Source: Chloroflexota bacterium (lineage in GTDB: Bacteria; Chloroflexota; Anaerolineae; Anaerolineales; Anaerolineaceae). From it: a stretch of 64,000 nucleotides of DNA. The DNA lies in NCBI GenBank assembly GCA_023434145.1, contig JAEYTI010000210.1, positions 40,195 to 104,194 of the forward strand, given 5' to 3'. The notes below the pieces were generated by a model, which saw nothing but the letters and a program-made list of their open reading frames with translations, was not told where the DNA came from and did no database searches. Made by a program: the position numbers and the translations under genes. Positions 30,721 through 40,037 of this stretch are shown here, in pieces; the first letter of the stretch is position 1; the number at the start of each line of letters is the position of its first letter.

Positions 30721-33700
30721 CTATCGTGTGATGAGCGGCAGATACAGCAAGTTCTCGTCACGGAATATGACCGGGTTTGTATCATCAGGGTCGCCAATGT
30801 AGGGCGGCAGCCCCATTGCACCATAGTAACTGGACAGCATCTCGTCCCACGCGCTCACCGTTGTGGTCGCGAACATCTGGTGCGCATTGTAGATGGCGAA
30901 GAACCGCCCGCTGCGGCTGGGGAAGTAGATTGACAACCCGTTTGACCGGTCAAGGTTCATCATCGTCTGGTCACCTTCGCGGTCTGTCACCAACCCGCTG
31001 CCGTGATGCTCTGCGATCACTGCCTGCCGCACCGCGGCTTGCACTGCCGTCGCCGCATTGCGAATACCGCTATCGGTGATCTCCTCTTTGATCTTTCCTG
31101 CGAAGTCATACAGGTCCAGGAAAGTATCATCAGTCGTAAGAATATAATCCGAGGTCGAGTCATACACCTGCGTCCGGTCGCGACTGGTCTTGATTTTCTC
31201 CTTATCGATATTCATCCTGGCAGATAGCTGCCCGGCAAAGGAATCCACCGCCGTAGTAACGCCCTGGATCTGCGCCAGATCGATCACCGAGACGGTATAG
31301 GGCAGCCTGCTCTGGCTGACGATGGTGCTGTAGATACCCGCCGTGCCAACCGCCGCGCTCCTTGGGTCTTTGCCGCGCAGAGCGGGCAGGTACTGCTCGT
31401 ATGGAAAGTACGCCCAGCCCTCATTCTGCGAAAAGATCAGGTAATTTGCAGCGTCCTTCACCTGGTATGCCACCTCCCACAAGCCCATCAGGCAGGTATC
31501 GTAGTACAGTACGCCGATTTTGTTCGCGCCGTAATTTGTACCCTGCCAGATCGCTTCGCGTAGTTCCATCGGCTCGATCAGGTCCGAGTTGGAAAAGTTC
31601 TTGTTTCTACCCTGGCTGTTTTCGCCTTCCGAGGTGTTGAAATCCCAACTGAGACCGTTCACTGCCTGCCCGTGGTCGATCACACTCAAGAAGTAACTGC
31701 TGGCGGGGTAATTCTCCATGCCCCAGCGGATGAAATTGGACAGGGTTTGCCCATCGCCCAGGTTCATTTCGCCCATATACCAGCGGTTCAGCCCGTCCTG
31801 GTATCTTCCGGAGGGCTGCACCAGCAGCCGCCATGTATCGCCGGTATTTGTATCCATGCCATCGTACAGCACCAGCACATTCACGCTGGCGAGCGATCCC
31901 GCAATCTGTTCCAGGCGCAGGCGCAGGTCGGCAATCTGCCGCCCCAGATCATTGTCGCCGTTGAGGTACAGCATCACCGTCCAATCCGCCTCAATCTGCA
32001 CACGGAAATCATAGGTCGAGCCGCACTCGCCGCCGGAATGATCGCGCGGCGTGACCTTGACGTAATACCAGCCCGCGTGGGTCGGGCTCCAGCGCACAAC
32101 CGCCGCGTCATCCGACCCGCTATAATCCGCCAGCAGCGTTGTCTGGTTCGAATCATACAACTGTAGATCAGTCCTGATTCCATCGCCCACGTTCAGGGTC
32201 TGGAAAGAATACAACTTGCCAACGTTCGCCGCCGGTATCTGCACCGCGATCCAATCCGGGTCGTAGTTAAAATTGTGGAAGGTATGGTGCTGCACCGCCT
32301 GATATACGCTCGCCCGGTCGGGGGTATTGTCGCCCCCGTTGGATGTGTCGAAAGTGTCCGCTGCGACATAAGCGGGATAGGGGCCATTGACTGTGTAATG
32401 ATGCCCCAGGTAATCGTAATATTCCACCACAGCTTCGCGGCAGCCGCCGACTCGCCCCTCCACGCAGCCTTTGTAGTTATAATCGTTATAGATTTGGGCA
32501 AACAAAGCCGAATAATTCCCCTGGGCATTGCCATACGCGGTTACGCGCCAGTTGTCTGATTTCGCCCCGAACTGCCAGAGCGTAATGTAAACTTCTTCAT
32601 TCGCCGGGCTTTGCCCATAGACTCTGTTTTCCGCCGGCGCTTCGTTGATCGTCAACGCTGGGATATACAACGAACTCGCCACCGCCCCATTGGTCACGTC
32701 GATCGTATAGCCGGGTAACAGGCTATTGTTATACCACATGTAATACTGGCTTCTGGGGGTCTCGGTAATTTGAGTCGTATACACAACTGCACGCGCGGCA
32801 TTACGGATCGTTACATTGACCGGCTGGAATGGGAACGCCTTGTAACCCGATATGCGCAGGTAACCGTCCGTATAGCGTTCCAGGGCGATGTGCAGATCGT
32901 ACCCACGCACGATGATCGCGTCACCATCCTCGTCATATTTCCAGGCGTCCATAATATCTTCCGATGTGGTGAAGTGAGGTTGGGACGCCTGAAAGCTTCC
33001 ATCTGGGTTAACCGGCACATCACACTGGCTGTAGCTGGTGTAATAGTAATTTCCTGGGCGGTTGTAGACATTCGATATCACGTCCAGCCAGCCGCCCTGC
33101 GGCACTGTGCCCAATACCACGTTGTTATAACTGTCGTGCCGGATGGTTACTTCTTGAACCGTTACCTGCCGGGTAATGCTTCCATCCGTCACCTCGACCA
33201 CGTAGCCAATCGGGAGCAGGCGGTTGATCGTCTTGGAAAAGCGACGATAGCTGACCGAAAGGTTATGCTCTTCTTCGACCACACCGCTGCCATTGCGGAT
33301 ACGCAATGTTACCGCGCCGACGCCCGGAAGCCAATCGCCGCTGACCCTGGAAGAGCTGTTTTGGTAATTAGGTTGGTATAAAACACGCGGCGCAGAATAG
33401 CTGTCGAAGGTCGAGTTGCCCTGGCTGTCGTAGATGGTCAGGTAAACGGAGGACTGCTTCAAATGGCTGCGCGGAATGGTGAGCACAAAATCACCAGACA
33501 CGTTCGAAACCCGCACATCACAGGCATTCGTGTTTGGACAGTCGTTGGCGTACGTGTACACCGCCCCATGAACCCGCAGACCCGGTGCAGTGCGCCCGCG
33601 CACCTGCCCGTTTTGCCAGTCGATCTGCAGGTTTTGCAGCGCCGCCTTCTGCATTTCCAGGTGTTCCGCGCCAGCATCCACCATTACCGTATCGCCGGGT

Positions 33701-34953
33701 ACGATTGTGTTGTTGAACAAAATCGAGACATAGCCTGAGGAATCCGAGGTCTGCACAACCCGCTCCACTTCACCGCCCCCCCGCCGCAGCGATACAACCG
33801 CCGATACGCCCGGTTTGGAAACATACGCCCACACCTGGCTGGTTCCAGGCAGTTCCATGCCCGGCACAGTCAGCCCCATCACAACTGAATTCCCGTGCGC
33901 ATCGTACACAACTGCATCCACCCGCCCGCTGTTATCCAGCCCGCCATGCGCAGTGAGATCCAATTGAAACCCACCGTCTGCTCCGCTGGTTGTTTCCATC
34001 GCATAGCTGCTGCTGCTGCACGTGGCGGCGGTGGGGTTCACATTTACCTGCACCCGGCGTGAAGCGGCGGTTTTTCCTACGATCCTGTCGGTTCCGGGCA
34101 TTACCGTGGCATCGATCAGCGGGATTTGAAAGGAGCGCGTCGCCCCACCGGCAGTGACGGTAACTGTTTGCCCGGCGCTCAATGACCAGCCATAACCAAG
34201 ACAATTTTGATAAGAGGGACTCAATAAATATTCGCCGCCAGCCCCACTAGCATAGCTTTGGACCGTCTGGTCTACCACCACCGCGCCGTTCGCCCCGGTG
34301 ACGACGATCTTTACCGGGATACCTGGATCGGTCGCACCACTGATGGTGGCATAGCGCGTGCCATAACTGAGGTAGGAGGAAATATAGATGTGGATCGTCG
34401 GCGCGGCGAGCGACTGCACTACCGGCGACTGCCATGCCTGTTCCTGCTGGCGCAGCATTCGCGCCGCGCCCAGCATATCGCGCAACGCCTGCCCTCGCGA
34501 GGCAGTACACGAACCTTCCTGTGCTTCTAAGACCGGCTGCACTGCCGCCACATCGGGAATCTGCGGCAGTTCGTTGAGGCTGTGCCCTTCCGCCATCCAC
34601 ACCCGGATGGCAAACGCCTCATAATCTTCTTCCCAGCGCGCCACCAGCCCTTCTTCCAACAGGCTGTGCAGCGACTGAACCACCGGTTGCATCCTTTGTA
34701 TCACGTAGGCGGTAAAATCCAGGCTGCCGCCCGCCTGCCGCAGTTCTTGTGGTTCCGGCATCACCAGCAGCAGGACCGCTGCAGTGCGCGTTGGATCTAC
34801 CATGATTGATTCTGCCGCCCCGTCAGGCTGGGGATCGACAGCTTGGGGAACCGCGGCGGCTTGCACTGCCGCACCGCTGGGAAGCATTGCCAGCAGTAGC
34901 AGCAGCAGGCACGCGGTCAGGATTGAGTAGGCTTTGTGCAGGAAGATTTTCAT
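30721..34953 (-). CDS. Large secreted clostripain-like (C11) cysteine peptidase
   Basis: The 1410-residue protein starts with a signal peptide (AYSILTACLLLLLLAMLPSG). A long series of beta-sandwich modules with repeated SYLSYGTRYATISG and VRVSNVSGDFVLTIP-like stretches fills about 190-950. A pre-peptidase-like region follows, then a C11/clostripain domain from about 1040, with WTVMLYLNGDNDL, catalytic His1094 in VIDHGQ and Cys1154 in YYDTCLMG. It ends DENLLYLPLITR, a short tail typical of Chloroflexota exported proteins and probably an export or anchoring signal. It would cleave after basic residues outside the cell. It follows the M23 gene on the same strand. Confidence 0.85.
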   Translation of the reverse strand: MKIFLHKAYSILTACLLLLLLAMLPSGAAVQAAAVPQAVDPQPDGAAESIMVDPTRTAAVLLLVMPEPQELRQAGGSLDFTAYVIQRMQPVVQSLHSLLEEGLVARWEEDYEAFAIRVWMAEGHSLNELPQIPDVAAVQPVLEAQEGSCTASRGQALRDMLGAARMLRQQEQAWQSPVVQSLAAPTIHIYISSYLSYGTRYATISGATDPGIPVKIVVTGANGAVVVDQTVQSYASGAGGEYLLSPSYQNCLGYGWSLSAGQTVTVTAGGATRSFQIPLIDATVMPGTDRIVGKTAASRRVQVNVNPTAATCSSSSYAMETTSGADGGFQLDLTAHGGLDNSGRVDAVVYDAHGNSVVMGLTVPGMELPGTSQVWAYVSKPGVSAVVSLRRGGGEVERVVQTSDSSGYVSILFNNTIVPGDTVMVDAGAEHLEMQKAALQNLQIDWQNGQVRGRTAPGLRVHGAVYTYANDCPNTNACDVRVSNVSGDFVLTIPRSHLKQSSVYLTIYDSQGNSTFDSYSAPRVLYQPNYQNSSSRVSGDWLPGVGAVTLRIRNGSGVVEEEHNLSVSYRRFSKTINRLLPIGYVVEVTDGSITRQVTVQEVTIRHDSYNNVVLGTVPQGGWLDVISNVYNRPGNYYYTSYSQCDVPVNPDGSFQASQPHFTTSEDIMDAWKYDEDGDAIIVRGYDLHIALERYTDGYLRISGYKAFPFQPVNVTIRNAARAVVYTTQITETPRSQYYMWYNNSLLPGYTIDVTNGAVASSLYIPALTINEAPAENRVYGQSPANEEVYITLWQFGAKSDNWRVTAYGNAQGNYSALFAQIYNDYNYKGCVEGRVGGCREAVVEYYDYLGHHYTVNGPYPAYVAADTFDTSNGGDNTPDRASVYQAVQHHTFHNFNYDPDWIAVQIPAANVGKLYSFQTLNVGDGIRTDLQLYDSNQTTLLADYSGSDDAAVVRWSPTHAGWYYVKVTPRDHSGGECGSTYDFRVQIEADWTVMLYLNGDNDLGRQIADLRLRLEQIAGSLASVNVLVLYDGMDTNTGDTWRLLVQPSGRYQDGLNRWYMGEMNLGDGQTLSNFIRWGMENYPASSYFLSVIDHGQAVNGLSWDFNTSEGENSQGRNKNFSNSDLIEPMELREAIWQGTNYGANKIGVLYYDTCLMGLWEVAYQVKDAANYLIFSQNEGWAYFPYEQYLPALRGKDPRSAAVGTAGIYSTIVSQSRLPYTVSVIDLAQIQGVTTAVDSFAGQLSARMNIDKEKIKTSRDRTQVYDSTSDYILTTDDTFLDLYDFAGKIKEEITDSGIRNAATAVQAAVRQAVIAEHHGSGLVTDREGDQTMMNLDRSNGLSIYFPSRSGRFFAIYNAHQMFATTTVSAWDEMLSSYYGAMGLPPYIGDPDDTNPVIFRDENLLYLPLITR

Positions 34954-35044
34954 TGTTTTCTACCCTGAATTTCGAACATGATGCACAGCTTCGAAAGCTG
35001 TCCTGTTGATTTAATGGCGGTTTGGGTTACGGGAAGCAGGAAGA

Positions 35045-35089
35045 GTTTTGGTTGTTTTGATGCGCGAGCACTCCCAAAACAACCAAAAC
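35045..35089 (-). terminator. 15-bp stem-loop between the M23 and C11 genes
   Basis: Arms gttttggttgttttg and caaaacaaccaaaac at 35045-35059 and 35075-35089 pair perfectly around a 15-base loop. It lies 20 bases past the stop of the M23 gene. Termination or mRNA processing is likely. Confidence 0.5.
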
Positions 35090-35109
35090 ACCCTGATCCC
35101 AAACCCGCG

Positions 35110-37947
35110 TTATTGAATAACCATCGGGAGATAAATCTTTTCATCCGCGGCAATTTGCAGGGTAATTATCAGCGTATCGGCGTCCGACCACACGCCGTCG
35201 TTATCCCTGGCGCGGAAAGAGATCGTGTGCGTTCCGGAGCTCAGGTGCAGCGCCGCGAGCGTAAATTCCGCCTGCGTGCCGATCACGCCGTCACGGTCCG
35301 ATACCCATTCATATTGGACAATCTCAGGGCTGGCGCCGTCGGCATCGTTATCCGATGCTGAACCGCTGAAGATGATCTCCGTCGCGCCGGTCATCACCAC
35401 TTCGTCATCCCAGGTGACCGAATCGATCAGCGCGGTTGGTTTACCGGCTTGCGCCAGCGCCAGGTCTTCCCCGCTGCCGTCGAAGGTTCCCGGTTCGGGC
35501 GCGAATTCCTGATAGCCGTTCTCGCCCATCGACAGCGCAATCTCAAGCTCATCTTTGCCGGGTCCGGTGGCAGCGGGCGGCGTCACCGGAAGGATATCGT
35601 CGGGGATCTTTTCGGGATCCTCGGTGATCAGCGGCGCTGTCGCCATGGCACGGTTGTACACGCCAAACTCCCACAGCGATACTCCCCAACTCGTTGCGCG
35701 TGTGGAGGCATACATCAAGACATAGCGCGTGTTCTTATTGGCAAAGTTAATAATTTCCGTTCCACCCCTGCCGTTATCGGTCCAGAATACGTTAACCCAG
35801 CGCGAACCATCCCAGGTGTAGATGCCGTATCGGCGGGCGTAAGCAGTCTCCCAGCGCAGGATGACCATATTGACGGTCTGCGTGCTGCCCAGGTCGATCT
35901 GGATCGATTGGTCATTGCGGAACTGCGAAGACCAGCGTGTGTTGATGTTGCCATCTGTGGCATAATTTGCCCGGTAACTGCTGCTCTCCACCGTCGACGC
36001 GTATGCCGGTCGCCCCTGGGCAAGGTTGGCAGCCTCGACCCAGCGCAGCCGGATCTGATACCCGCCGCTGGAAGCGTGCGCGTAAGAGCGCGCCTTCACC
36101 CGGTATACTCCGCTGGACGGCAGTGTGATGGCAATCCACGAGTTACGGTTACCCGCCGTGGAATCGTCATCATTGGTGGCGATACGCGTGCCGTTGGGGC
36201 TGTACAGTTCCAGGTAGGTGTCGACAGAACTGTTGTTTGCCCACATGCGCAGGCTGGTGATCCGTCCCTGCACGCCGTTGAAGTAGTAGGTATCTTCTTC
36301 CGCGTTGCTCGCCAGGCTCGCCGTCAGCGTCTGGTTATGCTGCAGCCAGTTGCTGCTCGGCTGCGCGCCGGAACCAAGCGTAACGCGCAGGTTATACCCG
36401 CCGGTGCTGGTCGAGAAACCCTTTGCCACCACGGTATAGCGCCCGTTGCTATTCAGCGTCAGCGACAGGCGCGAATTGAGCGTGCCATTCGAGTCATCGT
36501 TAGAACCGATAATCATGTTGTTTGGATCACGCACGTACACGAACGAGTCGAGCGAGCTGCTGTTCTGCCACATCTCAACCGTCATCTGCTGCCCGCTGTT
36601 CGCCTGAACGTAGTAAATATCCTCGTCAGTCCCGGGAGTGCGCGTGCCGGTGACGGTGCTGCCGGAAGAAAGGGTCCGCCCATCGTCGGTGTCGACATTG
36701 GTTTCATAGGCGCGTAGTTCGTTGTTTGCGCTCTTGGTAGTGCTGGCTGTTTTGGTTACCCCGCCCTGGGTCATCGTTCCCCGGTAATCTCCTGCCAGTT
36801 CGTTAATCGTCCAGCCGCCCAACTGCGCCCCATTGATGCGCTGCCCCACGAGGCTGCCGGTAAGCACGGAAAAATGTAGGTGTACCCCGGTGGAAGTACC
36901 GCTCCAGCCGCAGCTTGCACCGGTATTGCAGGAAGGATAGCCCACGATCGTTCCTGCCTCGATCCTCTGGTTGAGCTTGTTCTTGACTTGAATATCCCGC
37001 AGGTGAAAATAGGATGTCACCCAGCCATCATCATGACGAATTCTCACCCGGTCGCAGCTTGCCTCGATGACTGTGCCTGCCTTTACGGCGCGGACCGCCG
37101 AGTTTGAAGTCCAGCTGCAGCCGCTGCCGCCGCCGGGGGCAAAGTCCACGGCCGCGCGGTTGGTCGAATGCGGACCACCGGTGTAGTACCACGCCTCGCC
37201 GTTACCAAACGGCAGCCGCATGTCGGTGGGAGCCATCATCATCTGCGCTGGGGACGCAGCCTGTTGCGGTTCCAGCGCCTGCGCGCCAAACAGGCTGGCA
37301 TATACACTCTGGAACCGCCGCTGCTGCACCCACGCTTGCCATTCTTCCGGCTCGGCGATCAACGACATGAAACGCAGCAGCGAATATGTCGCCGCGTTTG
37401 TTGAAGCCGGGATTTCATAGCGCGTACCGTCTTTCAACACGATCTCGGCTTGCGCTGCTCCGGTCTGCCAATCTTCAAAACCGCCCGCCAGTTCTTCCAC
37501 CGCCCAGCCAAGCTGGTACTGGAAGCCCCGGTAGGCTGCTTCTGTTCTGCCAAACGCCAGCGCCAGAGCCGAGGGCGGCATATCATCATTGGATAGCGCG
37601 CCCCGCGAAAGCTCCAGCAGAGCAGCCAGCACCTGCGGGTTGACCCCGGTAAACTCACCGTGATAGGCGATCGCCGTCACCGCGTCAACTTCATACTGCC
37701 CATTTGAGAAGGTGTAGTCTTTGATGACCCCCGGCTGTGTATCGAAAAATGCCTGCATTTCTCCCTCGCTCACAGCACGATTGAACTCCTCATCCGGCAG
37801 GATCATAGTTGGTAATTCGAGAGGGTTCAGGTTTTGATATGGTTGTGAAAGACGGAAATCAACCCGTTGCGCTTCGGCATTTGCAGGAACGACCAGAAGC
37901 GACAACAGCCAAAACAGCAGGACCGTGTTGATAAGCACCTTATTCAT
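35110..37947 (-). CDS. Secreted M23-type peptidase with PPC and discoidin domains
   Basis: The 945-residue protein has a signal peptide (residues 1-25) ending in VVPANA. An N-terminal domain of about 200 residues precedes an M23/LytM metallopeptidase (about 243-375) with zinc-site candidates His260, Asp268 and His358 in HLHF. Two bacterial pre-peptidase C-terminal domains (about 420-515 and 530-625) and an F5/8 type C discoidin-like domain (about 640-770) follow. Near the end is a PKD-like segment with a YLPMVIQ tail. It would cut peptidoglycan or other glycyl peptides outside the cell, with the extra domains binding surfaces. It has its own promoter upstream. Confidence 0.87.
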   Translation of the reverse strand: MNKVLINTVLLFWLLSLLVVPANAEAQRVDFRLSQPYQNLNPLELPTMILPDEEFNRAVSEGEMQAFFDTQPGVIKDYTFSNGQYEVDAVTAIAYHGEFTGVNPQVLAALLELSRGALSNDDMPPSALALAFGRTEAAYRGFQYQLGWAVEELAGGFEDWQTGAAQAEIVLKDGTRYEIPASTNAATYSLLRFMSLIAEPEEWQAWVQQRRFQSVYASLFGAQALEPQQAASPAQMMMAPTDMRLPFGNGEAWYYTGGPHSTNRAAVDFAPGGGSGCSWTSNSAVRAVKAGTVIEASCDRVRIRHDDGWVTSYFHLRDIQVKNKLNQRIEAGTIVGYPSCNTGASCGWSGTSTGVHLHFSVLTGSLVGQRINGAQLGGWTINELAGDYRGTMTQGGVTKTASTTKSANNELRAYETNVDTDDGRTLSSGSTVTGTRTPGTDEDIYYVQANSGQQMTVEMWQNSSSLDSFVYVRDPNNMIIGSNDDSNGTLNSRLSLTLNSNGRYTVVAKGFSTSTGGYNLRVTLGSGAQPSSNWLQHNQTLTASLASNAEEDTYYFNGVQGRITSLRMWANNSSVDTYLELYSPNGTRIATNDDDSTAGNRNSWIAITLPSSGVYRVKARSYAHASSGGYQIRLRWVEAANLAQGRPAYASTVESSSYRANYATDGNINTRWSSQFRNDQSIQIDLGSTQTVNMVILRWETAYARRYGIYTWDGSRWVNVFWTDNGRGGTEIINFANKNTRYVLMYASTRATSWGVSLWEFGVYNRAMATAPLITEDPEKIPDDILPVTPPAATGPGKDELEIALSMGENGYQEFAPEPGTFDGSGEDLALAQAGKPTALIDSVTWDDEVVMTGATEIIFSGSASDNDADGASPEIVQYEWVSDRDGVIGTQAEFTLAALHLSSGTHTISFRARDNDGVWSDADTLIITLQIAADEKIYLPMVIQ

Positions 37948-38036
37948 TTTTTCTCCTGGAATGCGTGGAACTGCGAGGAAGAAAATATCGATCGCCCCCT
38001 GACAGCTTGTGATACCTATTTATTTATGAAGTACCA

Positions 38037-38117
38037 CAGCAATTCTCAATATGTCCTGAATCATTATAAAACGGAGCGAAAACCGCGCCAAAAAGCTATT
38101 CATTTTGAGAATTGCTG
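38037..38117 (-). promoter_or_regulatory. Promoter of the M23 gene flanked by a 17-bp inverted repeat
   Basis: On the minus strand, TTGGCG (38086-38091) and TATAAT (38063-38068) have a 17-base spacer. Arms of an inverted repeat, cagcaattctcaatatg (38037-38053) and cattttgagaattgctg (38101-38117), match at 15 of 17 positions and lie on both sides of the promoter. That layout suggests a regulator binding at two sites. Confidence 0.55.
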
Positions 38118-38596
38118 GAGATACCATTATATATTGTACAGATTTTTTCACAAAGTCCAAGGAACAACCATAATAGATTCGGGAGTAAGAGATTACATAT
38201 TTGCAAAGCCGGCAACATAGGGTAGGACAATCACCTCATCTTCGCGTATAACCGCCGGTCTACAGCCCTTGGTGTCAATATCCCAATCCTACACTCCCGT
38301 CGGATCAACGCATTGCGTTGTTCTCCGCGCCGGGGATAACGCATGGTGGGTGAGGCGAGTACTAGTCGCAGCCAATTGGATGCCACCACGTCACGACAGT
38401 GTTGCGGTAGGTGGGAATAGACAACTTGTTGGATGAACAGTAATCGCTATGGCGCTGGACGCAATCAAGTTTCGGTGCGAGGGCAGCCAGCAACAAGAGA
38501 GCCTGTTGCTGGCGAAAGCGTTGGATGATCTATCCCCGATAAGGTGGACGCAAAGGGTGTCGGAAACAGGTAACCTGAAAAGGATCGGAAAAGATC

Positions 38597-38887
38597 ATGA
38601 GCGAAGAGAAACATTGAGCATTTGCCGCAGAATTTCAGCGCGAAGCGTTGGAACTGCTCAAAAGCAGAGGGAAAAGCATGACCCAAATCGAGAAGGGGTT
38701 GAGGATCACCCGGGATTGTTGGTAAGTGGCGGGCAAACTACCAGGTAGTGAGCCAAGGGCAGGCGGGAAAAATCTTGCGCCCAGTGAAAGCGAGGCGGCG
38801 TAGCGGCAGATCCGACGTTTGCAGCGCGAACTGATAGATGTTACCCGAAGAGAGGCCTTTATCAAAGACTTGATGATGTACCGCTGA
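38597..38887 (+). pseudogene. Decayed IS3-family orfA
   Basis: Translation from the ATG gives FQREALELLKSRGKSMTQIEKGLRITR, then LAPSESEAA and RLQRELIDVTRREAFIKDLM, the HTH and leucine-zipper pattern of IS3 OrfA. Three in-frame stops break it. No orfB with the DDE core is found beside it. The 270 bases before it (38330-38596) hold nothing that I recognise. Confidence 0.75.
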
Positions 38888-38935
38888 CGCTAATCCCTTC
38901 ACCGCGCCCAAGACACACATGAAAGAGAGACTACC

Positions 38936-39421
38936 GATTTTCGAATCCCAGAGGAAACCGTCAAAGTTGCCAAAGCTGCTTTTCCGAATGGCAATATTTA
39001 CATCACCTTTCGAAATAACCTGGGCCTGATCTTTGCGGATGATAACTTCAAAGACCTTAGCCTGCGCTTGGACAACCAGCAGAGAGTCCAGGGCGATTAG
39101 TGCTGATCACCATCACGCAGTATCTGGAGGATCTGCCAGATCGCCAATAAGCAGAGGCCGTACGTAGCCAGATTAATTGGAACTACATACTCGGGCTGCG
39201 GGCTCGATGATCCTCGTTTTGACTACTGTGTGCTGAGTGAGTTCCGTCAACGCCCTTTGGAAGGAAAATCCGAAGCGCTGCTGCTTGAAAAAGTATTGGA
39301 ACGCTGTGAGGCATTGGACTTATTGAAAGGCAAAAAGAAGCAACGCACCGATTCGCCCCATGTGATTGCGCCAGTGCGGGCATTGCGGCTGCTGGAACTG
39401 CTTATGAGAACAATTATTTGA
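38936..39421 (+). pseudogene. Decayed N-terminal half of an IS1182-family transposase
   Basis: Fragments VKVAKAAFPNGNIYITFRNNLG, LITITQYLEDLPDRQ, DDPRFDYCVLSEFRQRPLEG and LLKGKKKQRTDSPHV match the N-terminal part of IS1182-type transposases in order. Stops and frameshifts separate them. The C-terminal half is missing. With the IS3 remnant it marks an old insertion hot spot just before the EACC1-caspase operon. Confidence 0.75.
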
Positions 39422-39550
39422 AATCGTAATAATCCGGTTTCGCAGTGTTTCTGCGCATCAAAAGCATTTAAACGTAAATGAGTAGTATAAATTTGTGAAT
39501 TTTTCTGTATAATTATCTTTATAACCCAATTAATATTTCATAACAATATG

Positions 39551-39557
39551 AGGAGGT
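39551..39557 (+). promoter_or_regulatory. Strong ribosome binding site of the EACC1-like gene
   Basis: AGGAGGT lies four bases before the ATG at 39562, an almost perfect Shine-Dalgarno match that fixes the start. A TATAAT at 39508-39513 could be the -10 element, but I see no convincing -35 at the right distance. Confidence 0.6.
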
Positions 39558-39561
39558 TGAC

Positions 39562-39984
39562 ATGCAGCTAAGCAATTGCCTGATCAACATCAAGCTCGAG
39601 CCAGGTCCTGGAACGAGCGAAGAAACATTGGCCCAACAGACCAGTGTTCTTCTAGGTGATATATGCCAGCTCGAAGGGGTCCAAGCAGAACTGGAACGGA
39701 CCGAAAATAGCGAAAAAGGTTCTCGGGGGGATGCTATAGCCATTGGCACTATTTTGATCTCCATGATTAGCGGTGGTGTAATCACTGCATTAATTCAGTT
39801 TTTGCGCGATTGGGCCTTGCGTGGGGAAAACCGTAAAGTAACGATCAAGGCAAAAGTAAATAAAAATTCGATTGAGTTTGTGTATCACCCAAGTGGAACC
39901 AAGGAGAGTGATTTAATTAACTTTGCTGAGAAACTTACTCAACTACTAGAAAATGATAATAAAAGACACGCTTCGAAAAATTAA
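39562..39984 (+). CDS. EACC1-like membrane adaptor (effector-associated constant component)
   Basis: This 140-residue protein has an N-terminal beta/alpha region, a central GDAIAIGTILISMISGGVITALIQFLRDW segment that can span the membrane, and a C-terminal strand-rich end KVTIKAKVNKNSIEFVYH. This order matches my recollection of the EACC1 family, which accompanies caspase-, trypsin- or STAND-containing conflict systems and is thought to be their constant adaptor. It starts a tight four-gene operon with a caspase-like protease directly after it. Family assignment is from pattern memory only. Confidence 0.7.
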   Translation: MQLSNCLINIKLEPGPGTSEETLAQQTSVLLGDICQLEGVQAELERTENSEKGSRGDAIAIGTILISMISGGVITALIQFLRDWALRGENRKVTIKAKVNKNSIEFVYHPSGTKESDLINFAEKLTQLLENDNKRHASKN

Positions 39985-40037
39985 GAGAACAATACCAGGG
40001 ATTTTTCTCGATCACAAATTGGGGGGCTAAGAATAAA

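Noticed and set aside
30455..30802. Open frame of 115 codons after the hsdR fragment
   Set aside because: It is low in protein-like features and runs into the 3' end of the C11 peptidase gene on the other strand.
35449..36717. 422-codon open frame on the plus strand
   Set aside because: It lies wholly opposite the PPC and discoidin domains of the M23 protein and has no recognisable domain or Shine-Dalgarno site.
38449..38748. Open frame of 99 codons before the IS3 remnant
   Set aside because: It overlaps the IS3 OrfA pseudogene in another frame and has no homology that I recognise.
39493..39513. TTGTGA and TATAAT as a promoter of the EACC1-caspase operon
   Set aside because: The spacing of nine bases is too short for a sigma-70 promoter; only the -10 could be real.
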